A stretch of DNA of 64,000 nucleotides, taken from contig JAJFJQ010000028.1 in assembly GCA_021773835.1 (NCBI GenBank), forward strand, positions 372,001-436,000, in the 5' to 3' direction. The notes under the pieces are model-generated. The model saw nothing but the letters and a program-made list of their open reading frames with translations. It searched no databases and had not been told where the DNA came from. Position numbers and translations under genes: made by a program. Each line of letters begins with the position of its first letter. The first letter of the stretch is position 1. Below, piece by piece: positions 20,356 through 29,257 of the stretch. The DNA comes from Gammaproteobacteria bacterium (GTDB lineage: Bacteria; Pseudomonadota; Gammaproteobacteria; Ga0077536).

Positions 20356-20916
20356 TCAAGCATGGCCGATGTCGCCGGATAGCGAAGTCAAATCCACACC
20401 CATTTCGGCGGCCGCACACTGCCAACGTTGGTCGGGTGGGGTGTGAAAGATGATCTCCAGGCTCGCAGGGCCGCTCAACCAGGCGTTTTGACCCATCTCT
20501 TGTTCCAGTTGGCCTGCTCCCCAGCCGGCATAGCCTAGCGCCACCAACGTAGCGTCTGGCCCCGCGCCTTTGCCCATTGCCTCAAGAATATCTCTCGATG
20601 TGGAGACGGCCAGCTCGCTGGTTACCCGGATGGTTGAGTCCCAATCTTGTGCCGGATTGTGAATGATGAATCCGCGATCCCGATGCACTGGTCCACCTTG
20701 ATAGACGTGCTGCGAAGTCGTCGCGCGCTCATTGTGGTCGATCTGCATTTGTGCAAATACTTCTTCCAGTTCGATCTCCAATGGTCTGTTGATCACAATG
20801 CCCATCGCGCCCTCGTCGTTGTGCGCACAAACGTAGGTGACGGTTTTGGAAAAGTTTGGATCACCCATTGCCGGCATGGCGATCAAAAATTGATTGGTTA
20901 AATCAAATGAAGTCAT
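20356..20916 (-). CDS. YqgE/AlgH family protein
   Basis: 186 residues of the DUF179 family: LTNQFLIAMPAMGDPNF at the start, GAMGIVINRP, VYQGGPVHRDRGFIIH and ALGYAGWGAGQLEQEM. Biochemical function is not established; in Pseudomonas the homologue AlgH has been linked to alginate regulation. It is the first gene of the yqgE-ruvX-pyrR-pyrB block and lies about 90 bases downstream of the TonB-like gene. Confidence 0.94.
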   Translation of the reverse strand: MTSFDLTNQFLIAMPAMGDPNFSKTVTYVCAHNDEGAMGIVINRPLEIELEEVFAQMQIDHNERATTSQHVYQGGPVHRDRGFIIHNPAQDWDSTIRVTSELAVSTSRDILEAMGKGAGPDATLVALGYAGWGAGQLEQEMGQNAWLSGPASLEIIFHTPPDQRWQCAAAEMGVDLTSLSGDIGHA

Positions 20917-21009
20917 TAGGTCAAATTTTGATTGAGATTATTCCACGCCACATTTGCATCGGCGGATTCTAGTTTAGCATCTCGTGATCGTAACTTACGG
21001 ATACGCGAG

Positions 21010-22014
21010 TTAGCGACTAGAGAACTTGGCATTATTTAAAAATTTCCATGTGCGGGTAACGTGCAAAATATCGATTTCTCTTAGGAAATCGTCTGGAAAT
21101 GGCGCAAACGGTGATGCAAGCTCGACGATCCTTACCGCCGCATCATCAAGTACCTTCTGGCCAGACGAACGGCGCACGGTTATTTCCCGTACCGACCCAT
21201 CAGGGTTGATGGCCACATCGAGTAACAAAGAGCCAGACAGATCGCGCTGACGCGCTTCGTCTGGGTAGTTTATATTGCCGACCCGTTCTACTTTAGCGCG
21301 CCACGCTTCCATATAAGCGGCGAAGCGAAACTCTTTGGTGTTAGCCGAGATAAATTTTCGCCGGGGTCGCCGTGCCCGGAGTTCTAATTTCTGTTGTAGC
21401 TCGGCGTTCAAACTTGCCATCGCAAAAGAACGCGTGATCAATTGCGCCGCAGTTGGCAGGGGTGGTGTGACCACTTTCGGTAATGGTTGCACCTTAGCTG
21501 GGCTCGCTTCGGCGACAGGTTGCTGTGGCTCTGGTTTTGCCTCCGGCTCCGGCGTCGCAAGGTCTGCCTCGGTGGTTTCTTCAACGATTCGCTCTTCGAT
21601 CTCGGCTGCGGTTTCGGCCTCGGCGGTTTGCGCCTCAGCCGCAGTTGTCGCAGTCGCATCCGGTACTGGCTCGGCGCTTACTTCCGGTTCGCTCGCGGGT
21701 GCCGGCGTTGCGGCGACTTCAGGGGTTGGAGCCGGTATTGGAGCCTCTACCGGCGCGCTTGGACGTTCAGCAGAATCTGAGTTACCGCCGCCAATCATGT
21801 TCGCCTGCGCCAACATTTCGGCGTCTTCTGGCGGTTTCTCAGATTGTTGCGTAACGAGGATGACTTCGAGCGATTCGTATCTCGATTCCGGGACTGGCTC
21901 TGGAGTGAAACTTATTCCCATCACGACCATCGTGTGGATGATGATCGCGATGCAGATCGTAAGGCCGAGCCGGTCGCCGGGGGTCACTACCGGTTGTATC
22001 GCGAGGGTACTCAC
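21010..22014 (-). CDS. TonB family energy transducer
   Basis: 334 residues: an N-terminal membrane anchor (LGLTICIAIIIHTMVVMGISF), a long Pro/Ala/Glu-rich periplasmic spacer (about 90-190), and a C-terminal TonB domain with INYPDEARQRDLSGSLLLDVAINPDGSV and a final TRTWKF. It would transmit proton-motive force to outer-membrane receptors, possibly including the ZnuD-like receptor at 50.9 kb, though no exbB/exbD is near. The start codon is GTG. It sits between gshB and yqgE, as does the TonB-like gene in Pseudomonas. Confidence 0.9.
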   Translation of the reverse strand: MSTLAIQPVVTPGDRLGLTICIAIIIHTMVVMGISFTPEPVPESRYESLEVILVTQQSEKPPEDAEMLAQANMIGGGNSDSAERPSAPVEAPIPAPTPEVAATPAPASEPEVSAEPVPDATATTAAEAQTAEAETAAEIEERIVEETTEADLATPEPEAKPEPQQPVAEASPAKVQPLPKVVTPPLPTAAQLITRSFAMASLNAELQQKLELRARRPRRKFISANTKEFRFAAYMEAWRAKVERVGNINYPDEARQRDLSGSLLLDVAINPDGSVREITVRRSSGQKVLDDAAVRIVELASPFAPFPDDFLREIDILHVTRTWKFLNNAKFSSR

Positions 22015-22203
22015 GAGACAAAGACGTCACGATCCCGCATCGCGCTCCGGGCGATCGTTGTCGATCTTGAAGTCGGCGCCCGAAGATAGCGCTGATGGTG
22101 GCAAAAAACCTGTCGGTGGTGTCGCAATACGGTTCAGATCTAAGCTAGTCGCGCGCATTCCCTCATTATATCGATAATATCCACAGCGCGCGGTGTGGGC
22201 GGT

Positions 22204-23157
22204 TCATCGGACCAGGTGTCCAGCAATACACTCCATCAAGCGGTCCGCGATTTGGACATCAAATTGCGCCTCGAGTTCGCGCATGCAGGTCGGGCTGGTG
22301 ACGTTGATTTCTGTTAAGTAATCCCCGATCACATCCAGACCGACGAATATTAGTCCACGCCGTTTCAGCTCCGGACCAACGGTTTCGCAGATTTCCAGGT
22401 CGCGCGGACTCAACGGTTGCCCACGTCCTGTGCCGCCGGCGGCAAGATTGCCACGAAGCTCGCCCGCTGACGGGATCCGAGCTAGCGCGTAGGGTATCGG
22501 TTCGCCATCTATCATCAAGATACGTTTGTCGCCCTGCGTGATCTCCGGAATGAATTGTTGTGCCATGCAGAAACGCGTCGCGTGGTGGGTCAGTGTTTCG
22601 TAAATCACACTGGCGTTCACATCGCCGGCGGTGACTCTAAAGATGGATGTGCCGCCCATCCCATCCAAGGGTTTGACGATGATGTCGCCATATTCTTGCA
22701 GGAATCGTTTGATCTCTGACGGGTCCCTGGTTACCAGCGTGCTCGGACAAACGTCAGCAAACCATGCGGTAAAAAGTTTTTCGTTGGCGTCGCGTAAGGA
22801 CCTGGGATCATTAACCACAAGACACCCTAGTGCCTGCGCTTGTTCGAGGATGTAGGTCGAATAAATGTACTCTGTGTCAAACGGTGGATCCTTGCGCATT
22901 AATATCACGTCGAAGTCAGACATCGCGTGGTACTTCTTATCGTCGACAAACTCATACCAATCATCGAGTGAATCACGCACGATGAGACCTCGTGAATACG
23001 CGTATGGTTGACCGTCACGCAAAAGAATATCGCTAAGCTCTAGATAGCGGATCTGCCAATCACGCCGCTGCACCGACAGCAGCATGGCGAGTGTCGTATC
23101 TTTTTTTGGCGTAATTTGACTTATCGGGTCCATCACGACGCCAACGGTGATAGTCAT
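22204..23157 (-). CDS. gshB: Glutathione synthetase
   Basis: ATP-grasp enzyme that adds glycine to gamma-glutamylcysteine. Family marks are VVMDPISQITPKKDTT near the start, MRKDPPFD, VNDPRSLRDANEKLF, IIVKPLDGMGGTSIF (ATP-grasp) and GLDVIGDYLTEINVTSPT at the C-terminus (Mg and product site). 317 residues. It is divergent from hemC with 76 bases between the starts. Confidence 0.97.
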   Translation of the reverse strand: MTITVGVVMDPISQITPKKDTTLAMLLSVQRRDWQIRYLELSDILLRDGQPYAYSRGLIVRDSLDDWYEFVDDKKYHAMSDFDVILMRKDPPFDTEYIYSTYILEQAQALGCLVVNDPRSLRDANEKLFTAWFADVCPSTLVTRDPSEIKRFLQEYGDIIVKPLDGMGGTSIFRVTAGDVNASVIYETLTHHATRFCMAQQFIPEITQGDKRILMIDGEPIPYALARIPSAGELRGNLAAGGTGRGQPLSPRDLEICETVGPELKRRGLIFVGLDVIGDYLTEINVTSPTCMRELEAQFDVQIADRLMECIAGHLVR

Positions 23158-23233
23158 GGTCTTCGGTCTCTTATTGCCCTATTCCGGGCGACACCTTAGC
23201 ATACGGTGAGATCGTTCAGGCGGGTGAAACTTT

Positions 23234-24169
23234 GTGGCTACAGGGGATGTTCTGCGCATCGCGACACGTAGTAGTCGCTTGGCCATGTGGCAGGCAGAAC
23301 ATGTCCGAGAAGCACTAAGCCGACTGCATTCGGGATTGGTATTCGAATTAATCCCGATCACCACCACGGGCGATAAGATTATCGATCGACCGCTAGCAAA
23401 AATCGGTGGCAAAGGTCTGTTCATAAAAGAGCTTGAACAGGCCTTGTTCGACGACCGCGCCGACATTGCCGTGCATTCCATGAAAGACGTGCCGATCGAA
23501 ATGCCAAACGGTCTCGACATTCCTGTAGTACTTAAACGTGAAGACGCGCGAGATGCCGCTGTTACCAATACCGGCGTCGCTTTTTCGGAGCTGCAACCGA
23601 ATGCGACGATTGGCACCTCAAGTTTGCGCCGCAAGAGTCAATTGCTGGCTTGGCGCCAAGACCTAAATGTAGGTGACCTACGTGGCAATGTGACGACCCG
23701 TTTGGAGAAATTACGCCACGGAGACTTCGATGCAATTATACTGGCCGCCGCTGGCCTGAAACGGCTCGGGTTTAGCGACCAGATATCAACCGTGTTTGAA
23801 CCCGTCGATATCATCCCAGCGGTCGGTCAAGGAGCGATCGGGATCCAATGCCGCCTCGGCGATCCGACTACCCAAGCACTGATTCAACCGTTACACGATC
23901 ATATCAGCGGGCTATGCGTCGCGGCCGAACGCGCAATGAGTGCGATACTGGAAGGCGCTTGCGACGTCCCGTTGGCTGCGCATGCGACCATAGGCGGGGG
24001 TGAGCTGCGTTTGACAGGAATGGTGGCCAGCGTCGACGGTTTGCGCGTTGTGCGCGATCACATAATAGGACCGGCCGAGACCGGGATTGAACTGGGACAG
24101 CGATTAGGTGAAGCCTTACTTGCGGGAGGAGCGGCGGCTATCCTCGATGAATTGCACCGAGTGAATTAG
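23234..24169 (+). CDS. hemC: Hydroxymethylbilane synthase (porphobilinogen deaminase)
   Basis: Polymerises four porphobilinogens to hydroxymethylbilane. The dipyrromethane cofactor is attached to Cys243 (LEGACDVPL). Other marks are RIATRSSRLAMWQA, DIAVHSMKDVP and GTSSLRRKSQLLA (substrate-binding Arg pair). 311 residues, starting at GTG. It is the first gene of hemC-hemD-hemX-hemY. Confidence 0.97.
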   Translation: MATGDVLRIATRSSRLAMWQAEHVREALSRLHSGLVFELIPITTTGDKIIDRPLAKIGGKGLFIKELEQALFDDRADIAVHSMKDVPIEMPNGLDIPVVLKREDARDAAVTNTGVAFSELQPNATIGTSSLRRKSQLLAWRQDLNVGDLRGNVTTRLEKLRHGDFDAIILAAAGLKRLGFSDQISTVFEPVDIIPAVGQGAIGIQCRLGDPTTQALIQPLHDHISGLCVAAERAMSAILEGACDVPLAAHATIGGGELRLTGMVASVDGLRVVRDHIIGPAETGIELGQRLGEALLAGGAAAILDELHRVN

Positions 24170-24213
24170 CTAGCGGTGGCTGTAATGCGTGTTTACCTAC
24201 CGGGCCGGCAACA

Positions 24214-24999
24214 ATGGGTACACGACTAAAGGGTTATACGATCTTAGTTTCACGCCCGGTTGGCCAAGCCGTGAGCCTTGTCGCTGGTATTGAGGACGAA
24301 GGTGGCAAGGCCATCCTCGCGCCAATGATCGGGATCAGGCCGATCTCGGATGAGCAAAGGTGTCTGGCCGTCATCGACCGCCTCGATGACTATTCGAGCG
24401 TCATTTTCATTAGCCGCAATGCGGTTGAATTTGGTGTCGAACAGATCAGGCAACGCGGGCAAGACCTCGATCGACAGTCAATTTATACGGTTGGTGTCGG
24501 TAGTGCCGCAGAACTTCACGATCGTGGTTTTTCCAAGGTGCAGACGCCGCAAGGTGAATTTACCTCCGAAGGTCTACTACAACTCGATGGCCTACAGGCA
24601 GCGGCGATTGATGGTACTAAGATCCTAATAATTCGGGGCGCCGGAGGCCGCGAACATCTCGGCAAAACGCTTATGAGCCGCGGCGCGGAGGTTGAATACT
24701 GCGAAGTATATGAACGTTTCGTACCAGATATTTGCATTGCCGAGGCGCTATCCAAGGCCGGAGTCTCGGTACCTGACATCGGCATTGTTACTAGTCTCGA
24801 AGGCGCGACAAATTTTGTTGATAAGATTGACGAGGAAGGTCTCGATCTCCTATTCGATATGCCGTTGTTAGTCGTTGGGTCACGAATTGCCAATGAAGTT
24901 GCCAAGCTCGGTTTTACGAACCCGCCCCTTATCGTTGATAATCCGACTGATGATCATGTTATCGAAGCCCTCTCACGGTGGGTGATGGACGAATTATGA
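24214..24999 (+). CDS. hemD: Uroporphyrinogen-III synthase
   Basis: Cyclises hydroxymethylbilane with inversion of ring D. The family is poorly conserved, but ILVSRPVGQA at the start, VIFISRNAVEFG, YTVGVGSA, ILIIRGAGGREHL and the C-terminal VVGSRIANEVAKLGF fit well, as does the place between hemC and hemX. The gap to hemC is 44 bases. The stop overlaps the hemX start as ATGA. Confidence 0.93.
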   Translation: MGTRLKGYTILVSRPVGQAVSLVAGIEDEGGKAILAPMIGIRPISDEQRCLAVIDRLDDYSSVIFISRNAVEFGVEQIRQRGQDLDRQSIYTVGVGSAAELHDRGFSKVQTPQGEFTSEGLLQLDGLQAAAIDGTKILIIRGAGGREHLGKTLMSRGAEVEYCEVYERFVPDICIAEALSKAGVSVPDIGIVTSLEGATNFVDKIDEEGLDLLFDMPLLVVGSRIANEVAKLGFTNPPLIVDNPTDDHVIEALSRWVMDEL

Positions 25000-26231
25000 G
25001 TAGCGACGAAAAAAAATCGACGGAAGGCTCTGATCTCGACGGTGACGAGATGACGATGCCCGAGGATGAATCGAACCTGGACGCGAACGAGTTTGAACCA
25101 GATCCTGCGCCAGCCGACTACGCCTCGGAGCTAGAAGACGAAGAAGAGGAAGAGAACTACATTAGCCTCGAACCTGAACCGCTTGCCGACTCGCCCCCAA
25201 GAAAACGCAGCCTTGTTGGCTTCTTTGGCTGGGTTTTGTTATTTGTGTTGATCCTCGGACTAGGTGGCGCCGCGTACTACTGGCAGCAAAACGTGTATGA
25301 GAACGACCTAGCGTCGCTGCGTGAGCAACTTTCTGCGGTCAGCGGTGCACAATCAAATGTGACAGCAGAAATTGAAAGCGCTGTGTCTACAATGGCAGCG
25401 AGCGCGCAGGCCGCCGCCGATGGGGTCACCACCTTACGCGCGCAAATAGAAAGCCAGACAACGAAACAAGGTGATTTAGCAAGATCTGTCAGCGCGCTGT
25501 ACGAAAAAGAAACTCAGACCTCCGTCGATTGGATATTAGCGGAAGCCGAATACCTGATACTCGCGGCAACCCAGCGCCTAGCCCTTGAGCGGGATGTGGA
25601 AACCGCTGTCGCGGCATTACGAGCGGCAGATCAACGATTGCGCTCGGCAGAGCATCCGGACTTGATCCCTGTCCGAGAAAAAATCATTGCCGACGTCACG
25701 GCACTCGAGGCGGTTAACCTGCCGGACGTCGAGGGTTTGGCAATTTATATTGGCGAATCCATCGATCAAGTGGATTCATTGCCAACTAAACCGATAGCCG
25801 AAGAAGTGACGCCTTTCTCCACGGTTCGATCCGGCGAGTACGAAGCTGAGGATTGGCGCAAGCTAGGCTACGCTATTTGGTCCGACTTAGTTGAACTGGT
25901 CGAGGTCAAAGATGCCGAATTACCTGACGGCGTATTGTTTGATCCGGAATTGCGGTACTTTTTACGTCAGAATTTAAAACTCGAACTCGCCTCCGCAAGG
26001 CTCTCCGTGTTGCGCGGGGACAGCGCCAATCTCAGTGCCTCGGTCGGCATGATAAAACGCTTGTTGGACGCATATTACGATGTCGAGCATGACGCCGTGT
26101 CGAACATCATAAAGCGCCTCGAAAAAGCCGATGGGATGGAATTGACACCAGCGTTGCCAAATATCAGCGGCAGTCTCGATGTGATCAGAAAGTATCGTGC
26201 CAACCGCACACCGGGTAAGGCGCCGTCGTGA
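24996..26231 (+). CDS. hemX: HemX-like membrane protein (uroporphyrinogen-III C-methyltransferase-annotated family)
   Basis: 411 residues. A very acidic cytoplasmic N-terminus (about 1-65, including a DEEEEEN run) leads to one membrane segment (about 73-95). A long periplasmic helical region follows, with the HemX family stretch WILAEAEYLILAATQRLALERDVETAVAALRAAD. Despite common database names, methyltransferase activity is not supported by the sequence: there is no SAM motif. It probably organises haem synthesis at the membrane with HemY. I start it at ATG 24996, which overlaps the hemD stop. Confidence 0.88.
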   Translation: MSSDEKKSTEGSDLDGDEMTMPEDESNLDANEFEPDPAPADYASELEDEEEEENYISLEPEPLADSPPRKRSLVGFFGWVLLFVLILGLGGAAYYWQQNVYENDLASLREQLSAVSGAQSNVTAEIESAVSTMAASAQAAADGVTTLRAQIESQTTKQGDLARSVSALYEKETQTSVDWILAEAEYLILAATQRLALERDVETAVAALRAADQRLRSAEHPDLIPVREKIIADVTALEAVNLPDVEGLAIYIGESIDQVDSLPTKPIAEEVTPFSTVRSGEYEAEDWRKLGYAIWSDLVELVEVKDAELPDGVLFDPELRYFLRQNLKLELASARLSVLRGDSANLSASVGMIKRLLDAYYDVEHDAVSNIIKRLEKADGMELTPALPNISGSLDVIRKYRANRTPGKAPS

Positions 26232-27433
26232 AGTACCTGTTTATCCTGATCTGCGCGCTAGGCCTCGCCGTCGTGCTCGGCCATTTTGTTTCCGATGATG
26301 CCGGATTCGTGGTGATTGGTTATGCCGGGAAAGTTTTCCGTACGAGCTTTGCCTTTTTTGTCGTCCTGCTAGTAGTCGGAATTATTGCTGTTTACTTCGC
26401 CTGGCGCTTCCTCTATCAAATTATTACCTTACGAACCCGTTGGATTGGTTGGAGCGGTAACTACCGTCGCAAGCGTTCTCAGCGGGCGCTCGGAAACGGC
26501 CTACTTGCGCTTGCCGAAGGCGATTTCAATCGCGCCGAACGGCTCTTGAGCCGCGGTGGCGATGACGAAACAGCTACTGCCCTTCGCTACTTAGGTGCGG
26601 CTGAAGCGGCGCAAGCGCAAAACGCGGCGGAGCGCCGCGACAATTATTTGAGCCTGGCGCACGATGCCATGCCGTCGGCCGAAGTCGCCGTTGGAATCAA
26701 ACGGGCCGAAATGCAATTAGCCAACGAGCAATACGAACAAGCGCGTGCGAGTCTTGCTTATCTTGCCGACCGACACCCGGATAACAAACAAGTACTGAGT
26801 CTGCAGCAGCGGGTCTATGTTAAGACCGATGATTTTGATGCCCTACTTAGCCTGCTGCCGGCACTCCGCCGCCATCATGTCTTTACACCTGAGCGAATAG
26901 ATGGGCTGGAGTCGCAAACGGCAACGGCAATGCTGTCAAAACCCTATACTTCGGTCGATGATCTGCACCAGATATGGCACCGACTACCGAAAACATGCCG
27001 CAATCGATCAAATTGTATCGCCTTGTATACGAAGCAGTTGGCTGCATTGGGGCACCAAGAGGATGCCGAAGCGCTCCTACGTAAGCATATCGGGCGTGAG
27101 TGGCACCCAGAGCTGATCCGCCAATATGGTGAGGTTCGTGTCCCCAAGGCGTTGCAGCAGATGCAGCGAGCGGAAGTTTGGCTGGTTACGCGGACAGAAG
27201 ATCCCGACCTCCTTTTGACGGTGGCCAAACTCTGTATCAACGCGGAACAGTGGGATAAGGCGCGTAGCTACCTCGATCGGCTGATAGCGCTCGACCCGTC
27301 ACCGATGGCGTATCGGTTGCTCGCCGAGGTCTTTGAGCAGGGAGAGGACATTGACGCTGCGAACCAATGCCAACGCGAAGGATTGCGTTTGGCGACCAAT
27401 TCGGCTGGTGGGATGCCTGTCCTTCGGACCTAG
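26228..27433 (+). CDS. hemY: HemY-like membrane TPR protein
   Basis: 401 residues: two N-terminal membrane segments (about 3-20 and 40-62) and a cytoplasmic tetratricopeptide region, with repeats such as GLLALAEGDFNRAERLL and EQYEQARASLAYLADRHPD. This proteobacterial HemY is unrelated to the protoporphyrinogen oxidase of the same name; its role in haem synthesis is unclear. GTG start overlapping the hemX stop. Its end overlaps the convergent parA-like gene by 4 bases. Confidence 0.9.
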   Translation: MKYLFILICALGLAVVLGHFVSDDAGFVVIGYAGKVFRTSFAFFVVLLVVGIIAVYFAWRFLYQIITLRTRWIGWSGNYRRKRSQRALGNGLLALAEGDFNRAERLLSRGGDDETATALRYLGAAEAAQAQNAAERRDNYLSLAHDAMPSAEVAVGIKRAEMQLANEQYEQARASLAYLADRHPDNKQVLSLQQRVYVKTDDFDALLSLLPALRRHHVFTPERIDGLESQTATAMLSKPYTSVDDLHQIWHRLPKTCRNRSNCIALYTKQLAALGHQEDAEALLRKHIGREWHPELIRQYGEVRVPKALQQMQRAEVWLVTRTEDPDLLLTVAKLCINAEQWDKARSYLDRLIALDPSPMAYRLLAEVFEQGEDIDAANQCQREGLRLATNSAGGMPVLRT

Positions 27434-28092
27434 TTATCGGGCAGGCTACGCGGACTTTGTAGCCAACGCGTCAAAGGATTCCAATACTCTCGGTCCGCGG
27501 CGGTCGCCACCGGCGCGAATTCAAATATTGATAAGCCCCTTTCAGCGGCGCGTAGATAATTCGTACTTGATCGTAGGACCGTCATAAACGGGAATTTGCG
27601 CCCTGACGGCAGTTTTAATTCGTAAAGGTAGTCTTCGAGTTCATTGGCGATCAAGGTTCCCTCACGCACCCGGTTGGCCACCGTCGCCATCTTAATGTCG
27701 GACTCAATCACATTTCTGAGCGAACGTAACTCCCCGAGAAATCGTTGAGCAGCCCGGATGTCAATCGGCGATGGCACGATCGGTAGGATGATGGTTTGAG
27801 CCCGGCGCACCAGTGTCTGGAGGTGTTCGTCGTGCGTACGTGAGGGCGCGTCCATGATCACGACGTCGGTGCTGCGCGGCACCCGGACCCCCTTGGTGAA
27901 CCCTTCCACTCCGGTGATTTTTGGACGATCAGCCGCTCGTGCGCCCACCCAGTCCATACTACTTCCTTGTGGATCCAGGTCCACGAGGGCAACTTTGGCG
28001 CCCTCATTGGCGAAATACCCCGCTAAATTCGTTGCAACGGTTGTCTTGCCGCTACCTCCTTTGGCGTTCAAAACGAGAATTGTACGCATCAC
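27430..28092 (-). CDS. Orphan ParA family ATPase
   Basis: 220 residues with the deviant Walker A KGGSGKTT preceded by a signature Lys (LNAKGGSGKTTVATNLAGYF), then VALVDLDPQGSS and DVVIMDAPSRT (Walker B region). No parB or parS-like gene is adjacent, so it is not an ordinary partition pair. Orphan ParAs position chemoreceptor arrays, carboxysomes, cellulose synthase or other cargo. The neighbouring phosphoribulokinase is suggestive of carboxysomes, but no carboxysome gene is present. Two adjacent ATGs (28092 and 28089) are possible starts. Confidence 0.85.
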   Translation of the reverse strand: MMRTILVLNAKGGSGKTTVATNLAGYFANEGAKVALVDLDPQGSSMDWVGARAADRPKITGVEGFTKGVRVPRSTDVVIMDAPSRTHDEHLQTLVRRAQTIILPIVPSPIDIRAAQRFLGELRSLRNVIESDIKMATVANRVREGTLIANELEDYLYELKLPSGRKFPFMTVLRSSTNYLRAAERGLSIFEFAPVATAADREYWNPLTRWLQSPRSLPDN

Positions 28093-28226
28093 GATTGATC
28101 CTAGAGTGCGATATCAGAAGGCATTATAGCCTTACCAGGGATACATTTTTAAACTCAAAAGTCGTCTTGATCGATAGGTCCGTGGCTTACTTTCGATACG
28201 ATATCCGGCCCGACAATGGCGTCTAC

Positions 28227-29120
28227 CTAGCTTACAGTGCCTGTACTCGCACGGTCGCGCCGGTCGATCAAGGTCTCCACCACCGGATTTAACAGCAGCT
28301 CCATGGCAAATACATATTTTCCAGCAGGCACGACAATGGTGTCCGGCCGTGACATAAAAGCGCCGTTTAACATCTCCAGCAGATGATGATAGTGGGGCCT
28401 GATCTTGCCTTGATTCGCGATATGGATAACGACCATGCTTTCGTCGTTGGTTGGAATCTCAGTAGCCGTAAAGGGGTTTGAGGTATCGATCGTCGGGACT
28501 CTTTGAAAATTGATATCCGTGCGCGAAAACTGTGGACATATGTAGTGCACATAGTCCGGCATGCGGCTTAGGATCATGTCGGTGGCGGCATCCGCCGAAT
28601 AGCCGCGAACAGAACGGTCGCGATGAATTTTCTGCATCCACTCTAGGTTGATGATCGGTACCACGCCGATCAGCAAATCGACGTGTTTTGCGATATTGAC
28701 GTCTGCGGTAACGAGGCCGCCGTGCAGTCCCTCGTAGAAGAGTAAATCACAGTCCGGTGCTAGCGGTTGCCAGTCGGTGAACGTACCAGGCGGGCTGCCA
28801 TGTTGTTCGGCTTCGTCCTCGGTGTGCACGTAGTAGCGTTGCTTGCCTTGGCCGCTCTCCGCAAATCCACTGAACAGTGCTTCAAGTTCAGCCAACAGAT
28901 TACCTTCTGGACCAAAATGGGTGAGGGTTTGGCCTTGCAATGCTGCTTTCTCGACCTCCCATTCCATTTCCTTGCGGTCGTATCGGTGGAAGCTATCCCC
29001 TTCGATGATCGCAGGAGTAATGCCTTCATGTTGAAAAATCCGCTCAAAGGCGAGTTTGACGCTTGACGTGCCGGCGCCAGATGATCCAGTGACGGCGACG
29101 ATGGGATGGAGTACGGACAT
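28227..29120 (-). CDS. Phosphoribulokinase (class I / PrkB-like)
   Basis: 297 residues. The P-loop is GSSGAGTSS, then EGDSFHRYDRKEM, LLFYEGLHGG (Walker B and catalytic region), GVVPIINLEWMQKIHRD and the PQFSRTDINFQRVPTIDTSNPF signature. True Calvin-cycle enzymes and the E. coli PrkB-like protein of unknown role share these marks. No RuBisCO or other cbb gene is in the window, so carbon fixation cannot be claimed. It is divergent from msbA. Confidence 0.88.
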   Translation of the reverse strand: MSVLHPIVAVTGSSGAGTSSVKLAFERIFQHEGITPAIIEGDSFHRYDRKEMEWEVEKAALQGQTLTHFGPEGNLLAELEALFSGFAESGQGKQRYYVHTEDEAEQHGSPPGTFTDWQPLAPDCDLLFYEGLHGGLVTADVNIAKHVDLLIGVVPIINLEWMQKIHRDRSVRGYSADAATDMILSRMPDYVHYICPQFSRTDINFQRVPTIDTSNPFTATEIPTNDESMVVIHIANQGKIRPHYHHLLEMLNGAFMSRPDTIVVPAGKYVFAMELLLNPVVETLIDRRDRASTGTVS

Positions 29121-29257
29121 GGTTTGCCTTGAGGATCGCTGACTATCGGCGTACGAAATGAAATATTCTAGAAACCCTCAAACGGTGAACGTTCCCAGCG
29201 ATAAAACCGAAATGGATAACAGTGCAAAATCTATTTGGTGCAGGCATATTACGCCTC

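Noticed and set aside
21335-22177. 280-codon plus-strand frame opposite the TonB gene
   Set aside because: Low-complexity Ala/Gly/Ser sequence produced by the antisense of TonB's Pro/Glu-rich spacer.
28227-29120. Calvin cycle from phosphoribulokinase alone
   Set aside because: PrkB-like proteins occur in non-autotrophs and no RuBisCO is in the window.
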